Assembly (NCBI RefSeq): GCF_014108865.1
Contig: NZ_CP053928.1
Span: 3,410,001-3,474,000, forward strand
Direction: 5' to 3'
Length of the DNA: 64,000 bases
Source: Nocardioides sp. WS12
GTDB lineage: Bacteria > Actinomycetota > Actinomycetes > Propionibacteriales > Nocardioidaceae
Shown: piece by piece, positions 1 to 8,411 of the stretch
Layout: each line of letters begins with the position of its first letter
How positions within the stretch are numbered: position 1 is the first letter of the stretch
Notes under the pieces: generated by a model
The model's input: the letters and a program-made list of their open reading frames with translations, nothing else
What the model was told of the DNA's origin: nothing
Databases searched by the model: none
Translations under genes and position numbers: made by a program

Positions 1-519
1 GAACACCCAGGGGTCCAGTGCGGCGCGATCATCGTCGGTCAACTCCGCACCGAGGCTGTCGACCACGGTGGCCATGAGCGTCTCGACCGTCTCCGCGACC
101 TGCTGGATCGCCTGGCTCAACGGACTGGGACCCCAGCCGGAGAAGTCGCGCTGGGCGAACCAGTAGAGCGTCGGGTGGGCCGACGCCCATCCGACGAACG
201 CCGACGCGATGAAGCGAATGACCTCCTCGGTCGTGCCGTCCCGCATCAGGGACGGCAGCAACGTGTTGCCGATGTCTTCACAGATCTGGCGCTGGACGGC
301 GATGTCGAGGTCGCCACGATCGGCGAAGTGGCGGTAGATCACCGTGCGGCTCATCCCGGCCTCGTCGGCCACCGACTGCACCTGGACCTCTTCGCCCGGC
401 GCCTGTCGCTCCATCACGGTGATGGCAGCGTCAATGATCACCTGGCGGCGTACCTGGTTGTGCTCCTGCCACCGGGTCCGGCGGCCGTCCAGCAGTTCCG
501 GGCTGTCGTCCGAAGACAT
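1..519 (-). CDS. TetR/AcrR family transcriptional regulator (C-terminus cut by window edge)
   Basis: The frame is open from an ATG at 519 to the window edge, giving 173 residues without a stop. The N-terminal third has the TetR helix-turn-helix pattern: SVADEAGMSRTVIYRHF at about residues 53-70 is the recognition-helix region, preceded by the usual 'IIDAAITVM' first helix. The rest is helical and would form the ligand and dimerisation domain (GWASAHPTLYWFAQRDFSGW), whose effector cannot be predicted. It lies downstream of the lipoprotein gene on the same strand with about 100 bp between them, so it may belong to that transcript or have its own promoter. Family assignment is firm; the target genes are unknown. 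Confidence 0.88.
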   Translation of the reverse strand, partial: MSSDDSPELLDGRRTRWQEHNQVRRQVIIDAAITVMERQAPGEEVQVQSVADEAGMSRTVIYRHFADRGDLDIAVQRQICEDIGNTLLPSLMRDGTTEEVIRFIASAFVGWASAHPTLYWFAQRDFSGWGPSPLSQAIQQVAETVETLMATVVDSLGAELTDDDRAALDPWVF

Positions 520-616
520 CAGCACTCCCGTCGTCCCTAGCTCCCCACGTGAGCTCGCCACGTGCGGTCCCATTCGCCGGAGGTCCGGCACCAAGGGGCA
601 GACTAGCCAACGGTGC

Positions 617-1603
617 TCAGGTGAACCGATGGAACCACTGTCCGAGGTCGCGTGCGATGCCCGGGCAGGTGATGTTCTGGTCCCGACGCTGCTCGACCCA
701 CTGGCCCATCACCGCAGGCCCGCCCTGGATGGACCAGTCGTCGCCGCAGCGGTTTCGAGCCTCCGCACGGGAGGTCTGCCCGGCCGCCCGCCACTCCGGG
801 ACTCCCCCGAGGCTCAGGTTGCCGACGACGCGCTGGTAGAGGCTGGGCGTGGAGTACACACCGATCCGGAAGCCGGCGTCGACGTACCCACGGGCGACGC
901 CCTCGATGACCGCAGCGTTCGCCTGGAGGTCGTCGCTCCACTCGAAGACGGGGACCGGTTCGACGTCGATCCAGACGATCGGACTGAGCAGCCCGACCCG
1001 GCCCATCGTGCCGATGTTGTAGCGGGCCATCTGGTAGCCGACGTTCTTGAGGCGACCCAGCTTGGTCGAGGCATCATGCGGGCCGTCGGCGGCGTACTCG
1101 TCGAGCGTCTCCTTGTCGGGATAGCTCGACACGGCATAGACGGCGACGAGGACGTCGTTGTCCCTGGCCCATTTCACCTGGTCGGCCAGACAGGGGTTGG
1201 GCGTGAACCCGGGACCGTTGGTCAGGCCGAGTACGACGTACTCCGCCTCGGGCAGCGGCATCGGCATGCCCAGCCCCTGCTTCTCGGGAATCCCCATCCC
1301 CTTGGGGCACTGCGGCCAACTGATGTCGCTGCCCAGGACCTCGCCGTCGCGCGGCGCGATGTTGCTGGTGGGTTGGTTGCCCTCGCGGGCGAGGTTCTCG
1401 GCGGCCTCGGCGAGGTTGCTCGCATCGGCGCCGGGGTCACCGGCATCGCCACCGGGTCGCCCGGTGTCGGTCGCCGCCGTGGACCCGGTCGTTGCAGTGC
1501 TCGTCGGCGGGCGCGGCGGCGCGCCGGCGGTCGGGTCGGTTCCGCCGCAACCTGCGAGCAGGAGCAGCAGGACCGACGACGCCGCCATCGCCCCCCGGCG
1601 CAT
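617..1603 (-). CDS. Secreted lipoprotein with GH25-like (DUF1906-type) TIM-barrel domain
   Basis: This 328-residue protein begins with a lipoprotein signal (MRRGAMAASSVLLLLLAGC) whose LAGC lipobox predicts diacylglyceryl anchoring at Cys19. A Thr/Ala/Gly-rich low-complexity linker follows to about residue 70. The rest resembles the glycoside-hydrolase-25-like fold: DISWPQCP at its start matches the 'D-S..Q' opening of GH25 enzymes, and PIVWIDVEPVP carries a D-x-E pair of the kind that is catalytic in GH25 lysozymes. A peptidoglycan-directed role is therefore plausible, but many DUF1906-type proteins have no proven activity. The ATG lies 2 bp after the thrS stop, so it is co-transcribed with thrS. 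The long upstream extension of the frame overlaps thrS and was rejected. Confidence 0.75.
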   Translation of the reverse strand: MRRGAMAASSVLLLLLAGCGGTDPTAGAPPRPPTSTATTGSTAATDTGRPGGDAGDPGADASNLAEAAENLAREGNQPTSNIAPRDGEVLGSDISWPQCPKGMGIPEKQGLGMPMPLPEAEYVVLGLTNGPGFTPNPCLADQVKWARDNDVLVAVYAVSSYPDKETLDEYAADGPHDASTKLGRLKNVGYQMARYNIGTMGRVGLLSPIVWIDVEPVPVFEWSDDLQANAAVIEGVARGYVDAGFRIGVYSTPSLYQRVVGNLSLGGVPEWRAAGQTSRAEARNRCGDDWSIQGGPAVMGQWVEQRRDQNITCPGIARDLGQWFHRFT

Positions 1604-1605
1604 CG

Positions 1606-3606
1606 TCAGACCTGCGAACGGGTGGCGACGGCCTCGAGAACCCGAGCGATGGCGTCGGCGATCGGTACGCCGTTGTCCTGGCGTCCGTCGCGGTAACGGA
1701 AGCTCACGGCACCCGCCTCGACGTCGTCCGCACCGGCGATCAGCATGAACGGCACCTTCTGCAGTTGCGCGTTGCGGATCTTCTTCTGCATCCGGTCGTC
1801 GGAGTCGTCGACCTCGACGCGCAGGCCGGCCGCCTTCATCTGCTTCGCCACGTCGTACAGGTAGTCCGCGAACGTGTCGGCGACCGGGATCGCCTGCACC
1901 TGGATCGGGGCGAGCCACGGGGGGAACGCTCCGGCGTAGTGCTCGACCAGGACACCGAAGAACCGCTCGAGCGAACCGAACTTCGCGGAGTGGATCATCA
2001 CCGGCTGGTGCTTCTGGCCGTCGGCGCCGTTGTACTCGAGCTCGAACCGGGCCGGCTGGTTGAAGTCGTACTGGATCGTCGACATCTGCCAGGTGCGGCC
2101 GATCGCGTCGCGGCACTGGACCGAGACCTTGGGGCCGTAGAACGCGGCACCGCCAGGGTCGGGGACCAGTTCGAGCCCGGACTCGATGCAGACGTCCTCG
2201 AGCACCTTGGTCGCGATCGCCCAGTCCTCGTCGGACCCGACGAACTTGTCCGGCTTGGAGTCGTCACGGGTCGACAGCTCGAGGTAGAAGTCGTCGAGAC
2301 CGAAGTCCTTGAGGAGGCCGAGCACGAAGTCCAGCAGGTGCTTGATCTCGCCGGGGGCCTGATCAGCGGTGACGTACGAGTGCGAGTCGTCCTGCGTCAT
2401 CCCGCGAACGCGGGTCAGGCCGTGCACGACACCGGACTTCTCGTAGCGGTAGACCGAGCCGAACTCGAAAAGCCGCAACGGCAACTCGCGATAGGAGCGC
2501 CCGCGCGACTTGTAGATCAGGTTGTGCATGGGGCAGTTCATCGGCTTGACCATGTAGTTCGATCCCTCGAACTCCATGGGTGGGAACATCGTGTCCGCGT
2601 AGTACGGGAGGTGGCCCGAGGTGTAGAAGAGCTGGTCCTTGGTGATGTGCGGGGTGCCGACGTACTCGAAGCCCTCTTCGATGTGGCGCTGGCGGACGTA
2701 GTCCTCCATCACGCGCTTGATCACGCCACCCTTGGGGTGGAAGACCGCGAGGCCGGAACCGATCTCGTCGGGGAAGCTGAACAGGTCGAGCTCACGACCG
2801 AGCTTGCGGTGGTCGCGGCGCTCGGCTTCCTCGATGCGGTGGAGGTGCTCGTCGAGCTCCTCCTTGCTCGGCCACGCGGTGCCGTAGATCCGCTGGAGCT
2901 GCTTGTTCTTCTCGTCACCGCGCCAGTACGCCGCGGCACTGCGCATCAGCTTGAACGCCGGCACCCGCTTGGTGGTCGGCAGGTGCGGCCCGCGGCAGAG
3001 GTCCTTCCACGCAACCTCGTTGTTGCGGTTGAGGTTGTCGTAGATGGTCAGCTCGCCGGCACCGACCTCGGCACCAGCACCTTCAGCCGCGTCGGCCGCG
3101 GACCCCTTGAGGCCGATCAGCTCGACCTTGTACGGCTCGTCCTTCAGCTCCTCGAGCGCGTCGGCGTCCGTGGTCACGCGACGGGAGAACCGCTGGTTCT
3201 CCTTGATGATCTTGCGCATCGCGGTCTCGATCTTGACAAGATCCTCGGGCACGAACGGGGTCTCGACGTCGAAGTCGTAGTAGAAGCCGTTGGTGATCGG
3301 CGGGCCGATGCCGAGCTTGGCAGCCGGGAACAGCTGCTGCACCGCCTGGGCGAGCACGTGCGCGGTCGAGTGGCGCAGGATGTCGAGGCCGTCGGGGCTG
3401 GAAATGGCCACCCCTTCGACCTCGTCACCGTCCGAGAGCTCGTAGGACAGGTCCTTGAGCGTCGGCTCGTTGGTCGGGCCTGTCGAGACCCTGGCCGCGA
3501 TCACGTCAGCGTCGTCGCGGAACAACTCCCAGGCCTTCGTGCCCGTGGCGACCGTCTGTTCCTGGCGCGCTTCGGCGGACAGTACGGCGACCTTGATGTC
3601 GGACAC
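1606..3606 (-). CDS. thrS: Threonyl-tRNA synthetase
   Basis: Charges tRNA-Thr in the cytoplasm; class II aminoacyl-tRNA synthetase of 666 residues, normal for the family. The order is an N-terminal TGS-like domain, an editing domain with the zinc signature HSTAHVLA and CRGPHLP, then the class II catalytic core with the zinc-binding Cys in MNCPMHNL, motif 2 near [11 protein letters not shown], and motif 3 near [13 protein letters not shown]. The C-terminal anticodon-binding domain follows. I place the start at the GTG at 3606 because AAGGAG lies about 8 bases upstream; an in-frame ATG at 3639 would add eleven unlikely residues. No T-box leader was seen. The GH25-like lipoprotein gene follows directly. 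Confidence 0.97.
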   Translation of the reverse strand: MSDIKVAVLSAEARQEQTVATGTKAWELFRDDADVIAARVSTGPTNEPTLKDLSYELSDGDEVEGVAISSPDGLDILRHSTAHVLAQAVQQLFPAAKLGIGPPITNGFYYDFDVETPFVPEDLVKIETAMRKIIKENQRFSRRVTTDADALEELKDEPYKVELIGLKGSAADAAEGAGAEVGAGELTIYDNLNRNNEVAWKDLCRGPHLPTTKRVPAFKLMRSAAAYWRGDEKNKQLQRIYGTAWPSKEELDEHLHRIEEAERRDHRKLGRELDLFSFPDEIGSGLAVFHPKGGVIKRVMEDYVRQRHIEEGFEYVGTPHITKDQLFYTSGHLPYYADTMFPPMEFEGSNYMVKPMNCPMHNLIYKSRGRSYRELPLRLFEFGSVYRYEKSGVVHGLTRVRGMTQDDSHSYVTADQAPGEIKHLLDFVLGLLKDFGLDDFYLELSTRDDSKPDKFVGSDEDWAIATKVLEDVCIESGLELVPDPGGAAFYGPKVSVQCRDAIGRTWQMSTIQYDFNQPARFELEYNGADGQKHQPVMIHSAKFGSLERFFGVLVEHYAGAFPPWLAPIQVQAIPVADTFADYLYDVAKQMKAAGLRVEVDDSDDRMQKKIRNAQLQKVPFMLIAGADDVEAGAVSFRYRDGRQDNGVPIADAIARVLEAVATRSQV

Positions 3607-3749
3607 GAAATGACTCCTTGGTGGTGGTTCCCGAGACATGCTGAAACGCGGCCGGATGGCCGGGTGTCGATCGTACCGACCCGCTCCCCTGCTCCGCGCG
3701 CGAGTAAGGAACCTCGTCGCGTCGGCCCGGACGGGCTGCCGAAATGCCG

Positions 3750-3779
3750 CGAGGCCGGCCCCTTGCGGGACCGGCCTCG
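3750..3779 (-). terminator. Hairpin downstream of tRNA-Val(CAC)
   Basis: Arms of nine bases (CGAGGCCGG / CCGGCCTCG) flank a GC-rich loop about 11 bases beyond the tRNA 3' end. There is no convincing U-tract, as is common in actinobacterial intrinsic terminators. It probably ends the tRNA-Val transcript before thrS. Confidence 0.6.
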
Positions 3780-3789
3780 TCTGATCGGG

Positions 3790-3861
3790 TGGGCGATACT
3801 GGGTTCGAACCAGTGACCTCTTCGGTGTGAACGAAGCGCGCTACCACTGCGCCAATCGCCC
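3790..3861 (-). tRNA. tRNA-Val (anticodon CAC)
   Basis: A 72-base cloverleaf on the minus strand. The acceptor GGGCGAT pairs with ATCGCCC, the discriminator is A, the anticodon stem CTTCG/CGAAG encloses the loop TTCACAC, and the T-arm contains GGTTCGAAC. CAC at the anticodon positions reads GUG valine codons. The 3' CCA is not encoded. Its body is close to that of the tRNA-Val(GAC) at 8266-8337, so the two are paralogues. Confidence 0.95.
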
Positions 3862-3937
3862 GATCATGATGCGGCGCAGACTCTAACGCATCACGATGTC
3901 GTCACCGGAATCGGGCGGGGTCGTCGTACCCCTGCCG

Positions 3938-5773
3938 TCACCCGAGGTGGTGCACCTCCTGGAGCCGGTGGACGGGTGTCTCGAGGCCGGCGTGGCGGGC
4001 CTTGAGCTGCAACGCGAGGTACAGCGAGTAGTGGCGGGACTGGTGCAGGTTGCCGCCGTGGAACCAGAGGTTCTCCTGCTGCGTGGGCTTCCACATGTTG
4101 CGCTGCTCCCCCTCCCACGGACCGGGGTCCTTGGTCGTCTCGGAGCCCAGGCCCCAGACCTTGCCGACGCGGTCAGCAACTTCCTGGCTGATCAGGTCCG
4201 CCGCCCAGCCGTTCATCGAGCCGTAGCCGGTCGCGTAGACGACCAGGTCGGCCGGCAGTTCCGTGCCGTTCTCGAGTACGACGGCGTGCTCGCCGAGGTG
4301 GTCGACCTCGCCCTTGGCCAGCTTCACGTCACCGCTGGCGACGAGCTCGGCAGCGCCGACGTCGATGTAGTAGCCCGAGCCGCGGCGGAGGTACTTCATG
4401 AACAGGCCCGAGCCGTCGTCGCCCCAGTCGAGGTCGAATCCGGCGGCGGTCATCCGGTCATAGAAGTCCTTGTCCCGCTCCTTCATCTGGTCGTACAGCG
4501 GGATCTGGAACTCGTGCATGATCCGGTAGGGCAGCGACGCGAAGACCAGGTCCGCCTTCTCGGTGGTCATCCCCGCCTCGAGCGCCCGCTCGGAGTAGAG
4601 ATCCCCGAGTCCGATGTCCATGAGCGTGTCGCTCTTCACGATGTGGGTCGAGGACCGCTGCACCATCGTCACGTCCGCGCCGTGCTCCCACAGCGCGCCG
4701 CAGATGTCGAAGGCGGAGTTGTTGCTGCCGATCACCACGACCTTCTTGCCCGTGTAGGCGTCGGGGCCGGGGTGCTGCGACGAGTGGTGCTGCTCCCCCG
4801 CGAACACGTCCTGGCCCGCGATGGCCGGGATGTTGGCCTTGCCCGACATCCCGGTCGCCATCACCAGTTGCGAGGGCTTGAGCACGAGCGGCTTGCCCTC
4901 GCGCTCGAGGTGCACGGTCCACTCCCCTGCGGCCTCGTCGTAGGACGCACTGGTGGCGATCGTGTTCGACCAGTACGGCACCTCCATGACCTGCGTGTAG
5001 AACTCCAGCCAGTCGCCGACCTTGTCCTTCGGCGCGAACACCGGCCAGTTGTCGGGGAACTTGAGGTACGGCAGGTGGTCGTACCAGACCGGGTCGTGCA
5101 GGCACAGGGACTTGTAGCGGTTGCGCCACTGGTCGCCCGGCCGCGGGTGCTTGTCGATCACCAGTGCGGGGACACCGAGCTGGCGCAGCCGGGCACCGAG
5201 GGCGATGCCGCCCTGGCCGCCACCCACGACGAGCACGTACGGCTGGGTGTCGACCCCGAGGGCCGCCTCCTCGGCGTCGCGCTTCTCCGCCCACGTCACG
5301 CGCTCGCGGGTCGCGCCGTGCACGGCGCCCATCGGACGTCGTACTCCACGGGGCTCCTCGTGGCCCTTGAGCTCGTAGAGCGTGGTGAGGAAGGTCCAGG
5401 CCTTCGGGCCGTCCTCGTCGACCAGCCGGAGGAGCCCGCGACCGCGGCCGACTCCCGTCTCGAACTCGAACCAGGCGGTGGTGACGCCGTCGGCCGTCGT
5501 CGCCGGTTCGGACAGCCGGAAACCGCTCGGCTCGACACGATCGAGCGTCTGGGCGAGGAGATCGGACACGCCGTCGGGGTTTTCGACCGTCGTGAGGTTC
5601 CAGGAGAAGGCGACCAGGTCGCGCCAGAAACTGGTGGCGGCGAAGAGGCCGGCGGCACGGTCGATGTCGCGGGCGACGAGTGCCTCCTCGAAGGCGGCGA
5701 GCCAGGTCGTGGCCGGGTCATCAGGTACGTCGGCGGGGGCGACGTCTACGGGGCGTTCGTCGAGTTGGGTCAT
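3938..5773 (-). CDS. Flavin-containing monooxygenase with N-terminal SnoaL-like domain
   Basis: The 611-residue protein is a two-dinucleotide-fold class B-type flavoprotein monooxygenase. The FAD site VVGGGQGGIALG lies near residue 180 and the NADPH site VVVIGSNNSAFD near residue 350; late ATGYGS matches the conserved ATG motif. About 145 N-terminal residues (FEEALVARDIDRAAGLF...) resemble a SnoaL/NTF2-like domain, an arrangement seen in actinobacterial FMOs of unknown substrate. The start is the ATG at 5773; the open frame extends further upstream but would overlap the promoter. The gene is divergent from a GAF-domain regulator, which probably activates it. The substrate (ketone, sulfide or amine) cannot be told from sequence. 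Confidence 0.88.
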   Translation of the reverse strand: MTQLDERPVDVAPADVPDDPATTWLAAFEEALVARDIDRAAGLFAATSFWRDLVAFSWNLTTVENPDGVSDLLAQTLDRVEPSGFRLSEPATTADGVTTAWFEFETGVGRGRGLLRLVDEDGPKAWTFLTTLYELKGHEEPRGVRRPMGAVHGATRERVTWAEKRDAEEAALGVDTQPYVLVVGGGQGGIALGARLRQLGVPALVIDKHPRPGDQWRNRYKSLCLHDPVWYDHLPYLKFPDNWPVFAPKDKVGDWLEFYTQVMEVPYWSNTIATSASYDEAAGEWTVHLEREGKPLVLKPSQLVMATGMSGKANIPAIAGQDVFAGEQHHSSQHPGPDAYTGKKVVVIGSNNSAFDICGALWEHGADVTMVQRSSTHIVKSDTLMDIGLGDLYSERALEAGMTTEKADLVFASLPYRIMHEFQIPLYDQMKERDKDFYDRMTAAGFDLDWGDDGSGLFMKYLRRGSGYYIDVGAAELVASGDVKLAKGEVDHLGEHAVVLENGTELPADLVVYATGYGSMNGWAADLISQEVADRVGKVWGLGSETTKDPGPWEGEQRNMWKPTQQENLWFHGGNLHQSRHYSLYLALQLKARHAGLETPVHRLQEVHHLG

Positions 5774-5811
5774 GCCGTCAGGACACTCCCGGCAGCGGGT
5801 CGGGCGGAACC

Positions 5812-5830
5812 GTTGCACGTTGTTGCATGT
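5812..5830. promoter_or_regulatory. Tandem GTTGCAyGT repeats between monooxygenase and its regulator
   Basis: Two copies, GTTGCACGT and GTTGCATGT, start exactly 10 bp apart, so they lie on the same helix face. They sit 39 bp upstream of the monooxygenase start and 36 bp upstream of the regulator start, in the only shared intergenic space. This is a good candidate binding site for the divergently encoded GAF regulator; that link is inferred. Confidence 0.5.
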
Positions 5831-5865
5831 GGTCCCGGTCACATCGACGGACCTACAGTGAGGAC

Positions 5866-7035
5866 ATGACCGCACCCACCGATCTGGTGACGCGGGCTCG
5901 TGACCTGGTCCGGATCCACGACGCCGTGTTGTCCGGCGGCGCGCCCCAGGAGCGACCACGACCTGTGGTCGCCCGTTCGTGGAACCGGGTGCTCGGGCTC
6001 GGCATCGATCCCGACGGTCGCAACGGCCGCGATCCGCTCGCCCCGTTCGAGGTGGATGAACGCCGTCGTACGTCGCGACTGGCGTTGGTCATCGACGAGA
6101 TCCGCGAACTCCTGCTCAGCGCCGCTGACGCGTCGAACTACCTCGTCGTGGTGGCCGACGCCGACGGGATAGTGCTGTGGCGCAGCGGTTCGCCCCGGGT
6201 CAAGCGCCAGGCGGACAACCTCGGATTCGCCGAGGGCGCGGTCTGGACCGAGGGAGCCGTTGGCACCAACGCCATCGGGACGGCGCTGGCCGAGTCCGCC
6301 CCGGTGCAACTGTTCTCCGCCGAGCACTTCGAGAACGCGCAGGTGCCCTGGTACTGCACGGCCTCGCCCATCCATGACCCGATCGACGGCACCCTGCTGG
6401 GCATCGTCGACGTGAGCGGTCCCGCCCTCACGCTGCATCCGGCCATCGAGGCGCTGGTGACGGCATCGGTGCGCCTCGCCGAGGCCCGACTCTGGCGACA
6501 CCACGAGGAGGGCCTCGAACTGCTCCGGCGTACGGCAGAACCGCTGCTGTCCGGCGCCAACGGTCCGCTGCTCGTGGTCGACGACCATGGCTGGGTGGCA
6601 GCCCACCAGGGCGTCGCGGTGCGCGACCGGGTGGAGGCACCCCGCGCCGACCGGGCACTGGCCGTGCCGGGCCTGGGGCTCTGCCTGCCGGAGCGGCTAC
6701 GCGGTGGCTGGCTGATCCGGCCATCGGCCGAGGGCCACGTTCTTCACGCCACGCTCGACCTACGCACCTCGCCCGCCATGCTCGAGGTCACCGGTGGCGA
6801 CGCGCCCTGGCGCGTTGCGCTGACGCCCCGGCACGCCGAGATCGTCGCCGCGCTGGGCGCTGCTGGTCGCGTCGGCGTCACCGCAGCCGCACTCAGCCAC
6901 CGGTTGTACGGCGACGGCGAGCACCAGGTGACGGTCCGGGCCGAGGTGTCGCGGATGCGGCGGGCACTCGGCGCGCTGCTCGCGACGAACCCCTACCGGC
7001 TTGGTGCGGGCGTCGAACTGAAGGTCGTCGAGTAG
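5866..7035 (+). CDS. GAF-domain transcriptional regulator (AcoR-like, without AAA+ module)
   Basis: A 389-residue cytoplasmic regulator. The N-terminal part (RPVVARSWNRVLGLGIDPDG) and the GAF domain with NLGFAEGAVWTEGAVGTNAIG are the hallmarks of AcoR-type sensor regions. The sigma-54 AAA+ ATPase found in true AcoR proteins is absent: after about residue 220 there is a short linker, then a C-terminal DNA-binding domain (LTPRHAEIVAALGAAGRVGVTAAALSHRLYG...VRAEVSRMRRALG). This shortened architecture is common in Actinobacteria. It is divergent from the flavin monooxygenase, so it is probably its substrate-responsive activator. The start is the ATG at 5866, with a weak AGTGAGG upstream. Confidence 0.85.
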   Translation: MTAPTDLVTRARDLVRIHDAVLSGGAPQERPRPVVARSWNRVLGLGIDPDGRNGRDPLAPFEVDERRRTSRLALVIDEIRELLLSAADASNYLVVVADADGIVLWRSGSPRVKRQADNLGFAEGAVWTEGAVGTNAIGTALAESAPVQLFSAEHFENAQVPWYCTASPIHDPIDGTLLGIVDVSGPALTLHPAIEALVTASVRLAEARLWRHHEEGLELLRRTAEPLLSGANGPLLVVDDHGWVAAHQGVAVRDRVEAPRADRALAVPGLGLCLPERLRGGWLIRPSAEGHVLHATLDLRTSPAMLEVTGGDAPWRVALTPRHAEIVAALGAAGRVGVTAAALSHRLYGDGEHQVTVRAEVSRMRRALGALLATNPYRLGAGVELKVVE

Positions 7036-7054
7036 CCGCGAGTCGAGACGCAGG

Positions 7055-7882
7055 TCAGCGGTCGAACCCCAGCAGCTCCGGCTCCCGCTCACGCCAGGCG
7101 GTGGCCGCGGCGCGGGTGACCGGTCCCGGCGCCGGGAGCTCCCGGTCATCCCAGAGGCGTACGCCCTGGACGTCCCGGGTCGTGGAGACGAGGAAGATCT
7201 CGTCGGCGCCAGCGGCGACCGCCAGCGGCTCGTCGACCTCGCGGCCACCGAACCACTCGAGGACCAGGTCACGGGTGACGCCGGCGAGGCAGCCGCTGGC
7301 CAGCGTCGGGGTGCGCAGTTCGCCGTCGACCACGTAGAAGACGTTCGTGCCCGTGCCCTCGCAGAGGTTGCCCGCGAGGTTGGCGAAGATCGCCTCCGTT
7401 GCGCCCTTGGCCCGCGCGGCCTCGAGAGCCACCACGTTCTCGGCGTAGGACGTCGTCTTCAGGCCCGCGAGGGCGCCGCGCTCGTTGCGCGGCCACGGCA
7501 CCGTGATCACGGACGTCGTCTCCGCCGCCGCTTCCATCGGTGACGCCACCACGATCAGCGTCGGCGGCTCGCCTCCCCGTCCGGACCCCAGCGGCGCGTT
7601 CCCACCCGTCACGGTGATCCTCAGCCGACCCAGCGGCATCGGGTCCCCGTCGAGCACGGCAGCCACTCCCCGTCGTACGTCGTCGGGCGAGAGACCGATC
7701 AGGCCGAGCCCTGCTGCGGATCGCTCGAGGCGGTCGAGGTGCCGCTGGAAGGCGAACGGCTGGCCGTCGACCACCTTGACGGCTTCGAACACTGCGTCGC
7801 CCACGGTCAGTCCGTGGTCCGTGACGGGCACCGCCGGGGCGGTCGCATCGGGCAGCAGTTGACCGTTGATCCACACGCGCAT
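7055..7882 (-). CDS. Class IV PLP aminotransferase (aminodeoxychorismate lyase-like)
   Basis: A 275-residue fold-type IV PLP enzyme. WINGQLLP near the start and GLTVGDAVFEA match the family opening. KTTSYAENVVALEAA contains the lysine expected to bind PLP, and EGTGTNVFYV is the conserved phosphate-binding segment. The length fits 4-amino-4-deoxychorismate lyase (PabC, folate pathway), but branched-chain or D-amino acid aminotransferases share this scaffold and no pab gene is adjacent. The ATG at 7882 is the natural start. It faces the GAF regulator gene tail to tail, with 19 bp between the two stops, and is divergent from the tRNA cluster, so it is probably monocistronic. Confidence 0.82.
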   Translation of the reverse strand: MRVWINGQLLPDATAPAVPVTDHGLTVGDAVFEAVKVVDGQPFAFQRHLDRLERSAAGLGLIGLSPDDVRRGVAAVLDGDPMPLGRLRITVTGGNAPLGSGRGGEPPTLIVVASPMEAAAETTSVITVPWPRNERGALAGLKTTSYAENVVALEAARAKGATEAIFANLAGNLCEGTGTNVFYVVDGELRTPTLASGCLAGVTRDLVLEWFGGREVDEPLAVAAGADEIFLVSTTRDVQGVRLWDDRELPAPGPVTRAAATAWREREPELLGFDR

Positions 7883-7951
7883 GGGACCACCCTAGAAGCA
7901 CCATGTTCAGGCGTACGGCACCGCCGCGACATCCCGAAGGTGGGGCCCGTT

Positions 7952-7980
7952 TTGGCACCACCCACCCCATCGGCTAATGT
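7952..7980 (+). promoter_or_regulatory. Promoter of the tRNA-Gly/Cys/Val cluster
   Basis: TTGGCA and TAATGT are separated by exactly 17 bp, close to the sigma-70 housekeeping consensus, and end 48 bp upstream of tRNA-Gly. No other start signal is visible before the cluster. Predicted transcription begins around 7987. Confidence 0.7.
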
Positions 7981-8028
7981 TCTGACGCGCACCAGAACAG
8001 GGTCGAAAAACCCTGAGACGGCGTGCAT

Positions 8029-8101
8029 GCGGACATAGCTCAGTTGGTAGAGCGCAACCTTGCCAAGGTTGAGGTCGCGAGTTCGAGTCTCGTTGTCCGC
8101 T
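8029..8101 (+). tRNA. tRNA-Gly (anticodon GCC)
   Basis: A 73-base cloverleaf: acceptor GCGGACA/TGTCCGC, D-arm AGCTCAGTTGGTAGAGC, anticodon stem-loop CAACC-TTGCCAA-GGTTG, T-arm GTTCGAGTC. Anticodon GCC reads GGC and GGU glycine codons. CCA is not encoded. First gene of a three-tRNA cluster. Confidence 0.96.
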
Positions 8102-8165
8102 CGGAGAGGTCAGACCCACTGGCTGACCAGGTCAGTCCAGATTTGTTGGTTTGGGTGGCCTTCGC

Positions 8166-8239
8166 GGTGGGTTGGCCGAGAGGCGAGGCAACGGACTGCA
8201 AATCCGTGTACACGGGTTCAAATCCCGTACCCACCTCCA
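8166..8239 (+). tRNA. tRNA-Cys (anticodon GCA)
   Basis: Acceptor GGTGGGT pairs with ACCCACC, the anticodon loop CTGCAAA holds GCA, and the T-arm is GGGTTCAAATCCC. The 3' CCA (8237-8239) is encoded in the genome, unlike in the two flanking tRNAs. It is the only cysteine tRNA in the window. Confidence 0.95.
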
Positions 8240-8265
8240 CAACACAACTTCACAAGCTTCACCAC

Positions 8266-8337
8266 GGGCGATTGGCGCAGCGGTAGCGCGCTTCCCTGAC
8301 ACGGAAGAGGTCACTGGTTCAAACCCAGTATCGCCCA
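8266..8337 (+). tRNA. tRNA-Val (anticodon GAC)
   Basis: Acceptor GGGCGAT/ATCGCCC, anticodon stem CTTCC/GGAAG around CTGACAC, T-arm GGTTCAAACC. Anticodon GAC reads GUC and GUU. CCA is not encoded. It is a close paralogue of tRNA-Val(CAC) at 3790-3861. Confidence 0.96.
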
Positions 8338-8348
8338 CAGAAACGAAC

Positions 8349-8383
8349 CCGCCCCTGAGCTGCGCAAGCAGAGTCAGGGGCGG
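8349..8383. terminator. Terminator after the tRNA cluster
   Basis: A perfect ten-base stem (CCGCCCCTGA / TCAGGGGCGG) with a 15-base loop is followed by TTTCG. It ends the tRNA transcript, and read on the other strand it can also stop the convergent metallopeptidase gene that ends at 8412. Confidence 0.85.
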
Positions 8384-8411
8384 TTTCGCGTTGGGTCCAC
8401 GTGGCCCGGCG

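Noticed and set aside
3607..3749. T-box or other riboswitch ahead of thrS
   Set aside because: No T-box sequence or specifier stem; only the tRNA-Val terminator hairpin was found.
1492..3816. 774-codon plus-strand frame over thrS
   Set aside because: Complementary to thrS in the mirror frame; composition-driven.
3896..5869. 657-codon plus-strand frame
   Set aside because: Mirror of the flavin monooxygenase gene.
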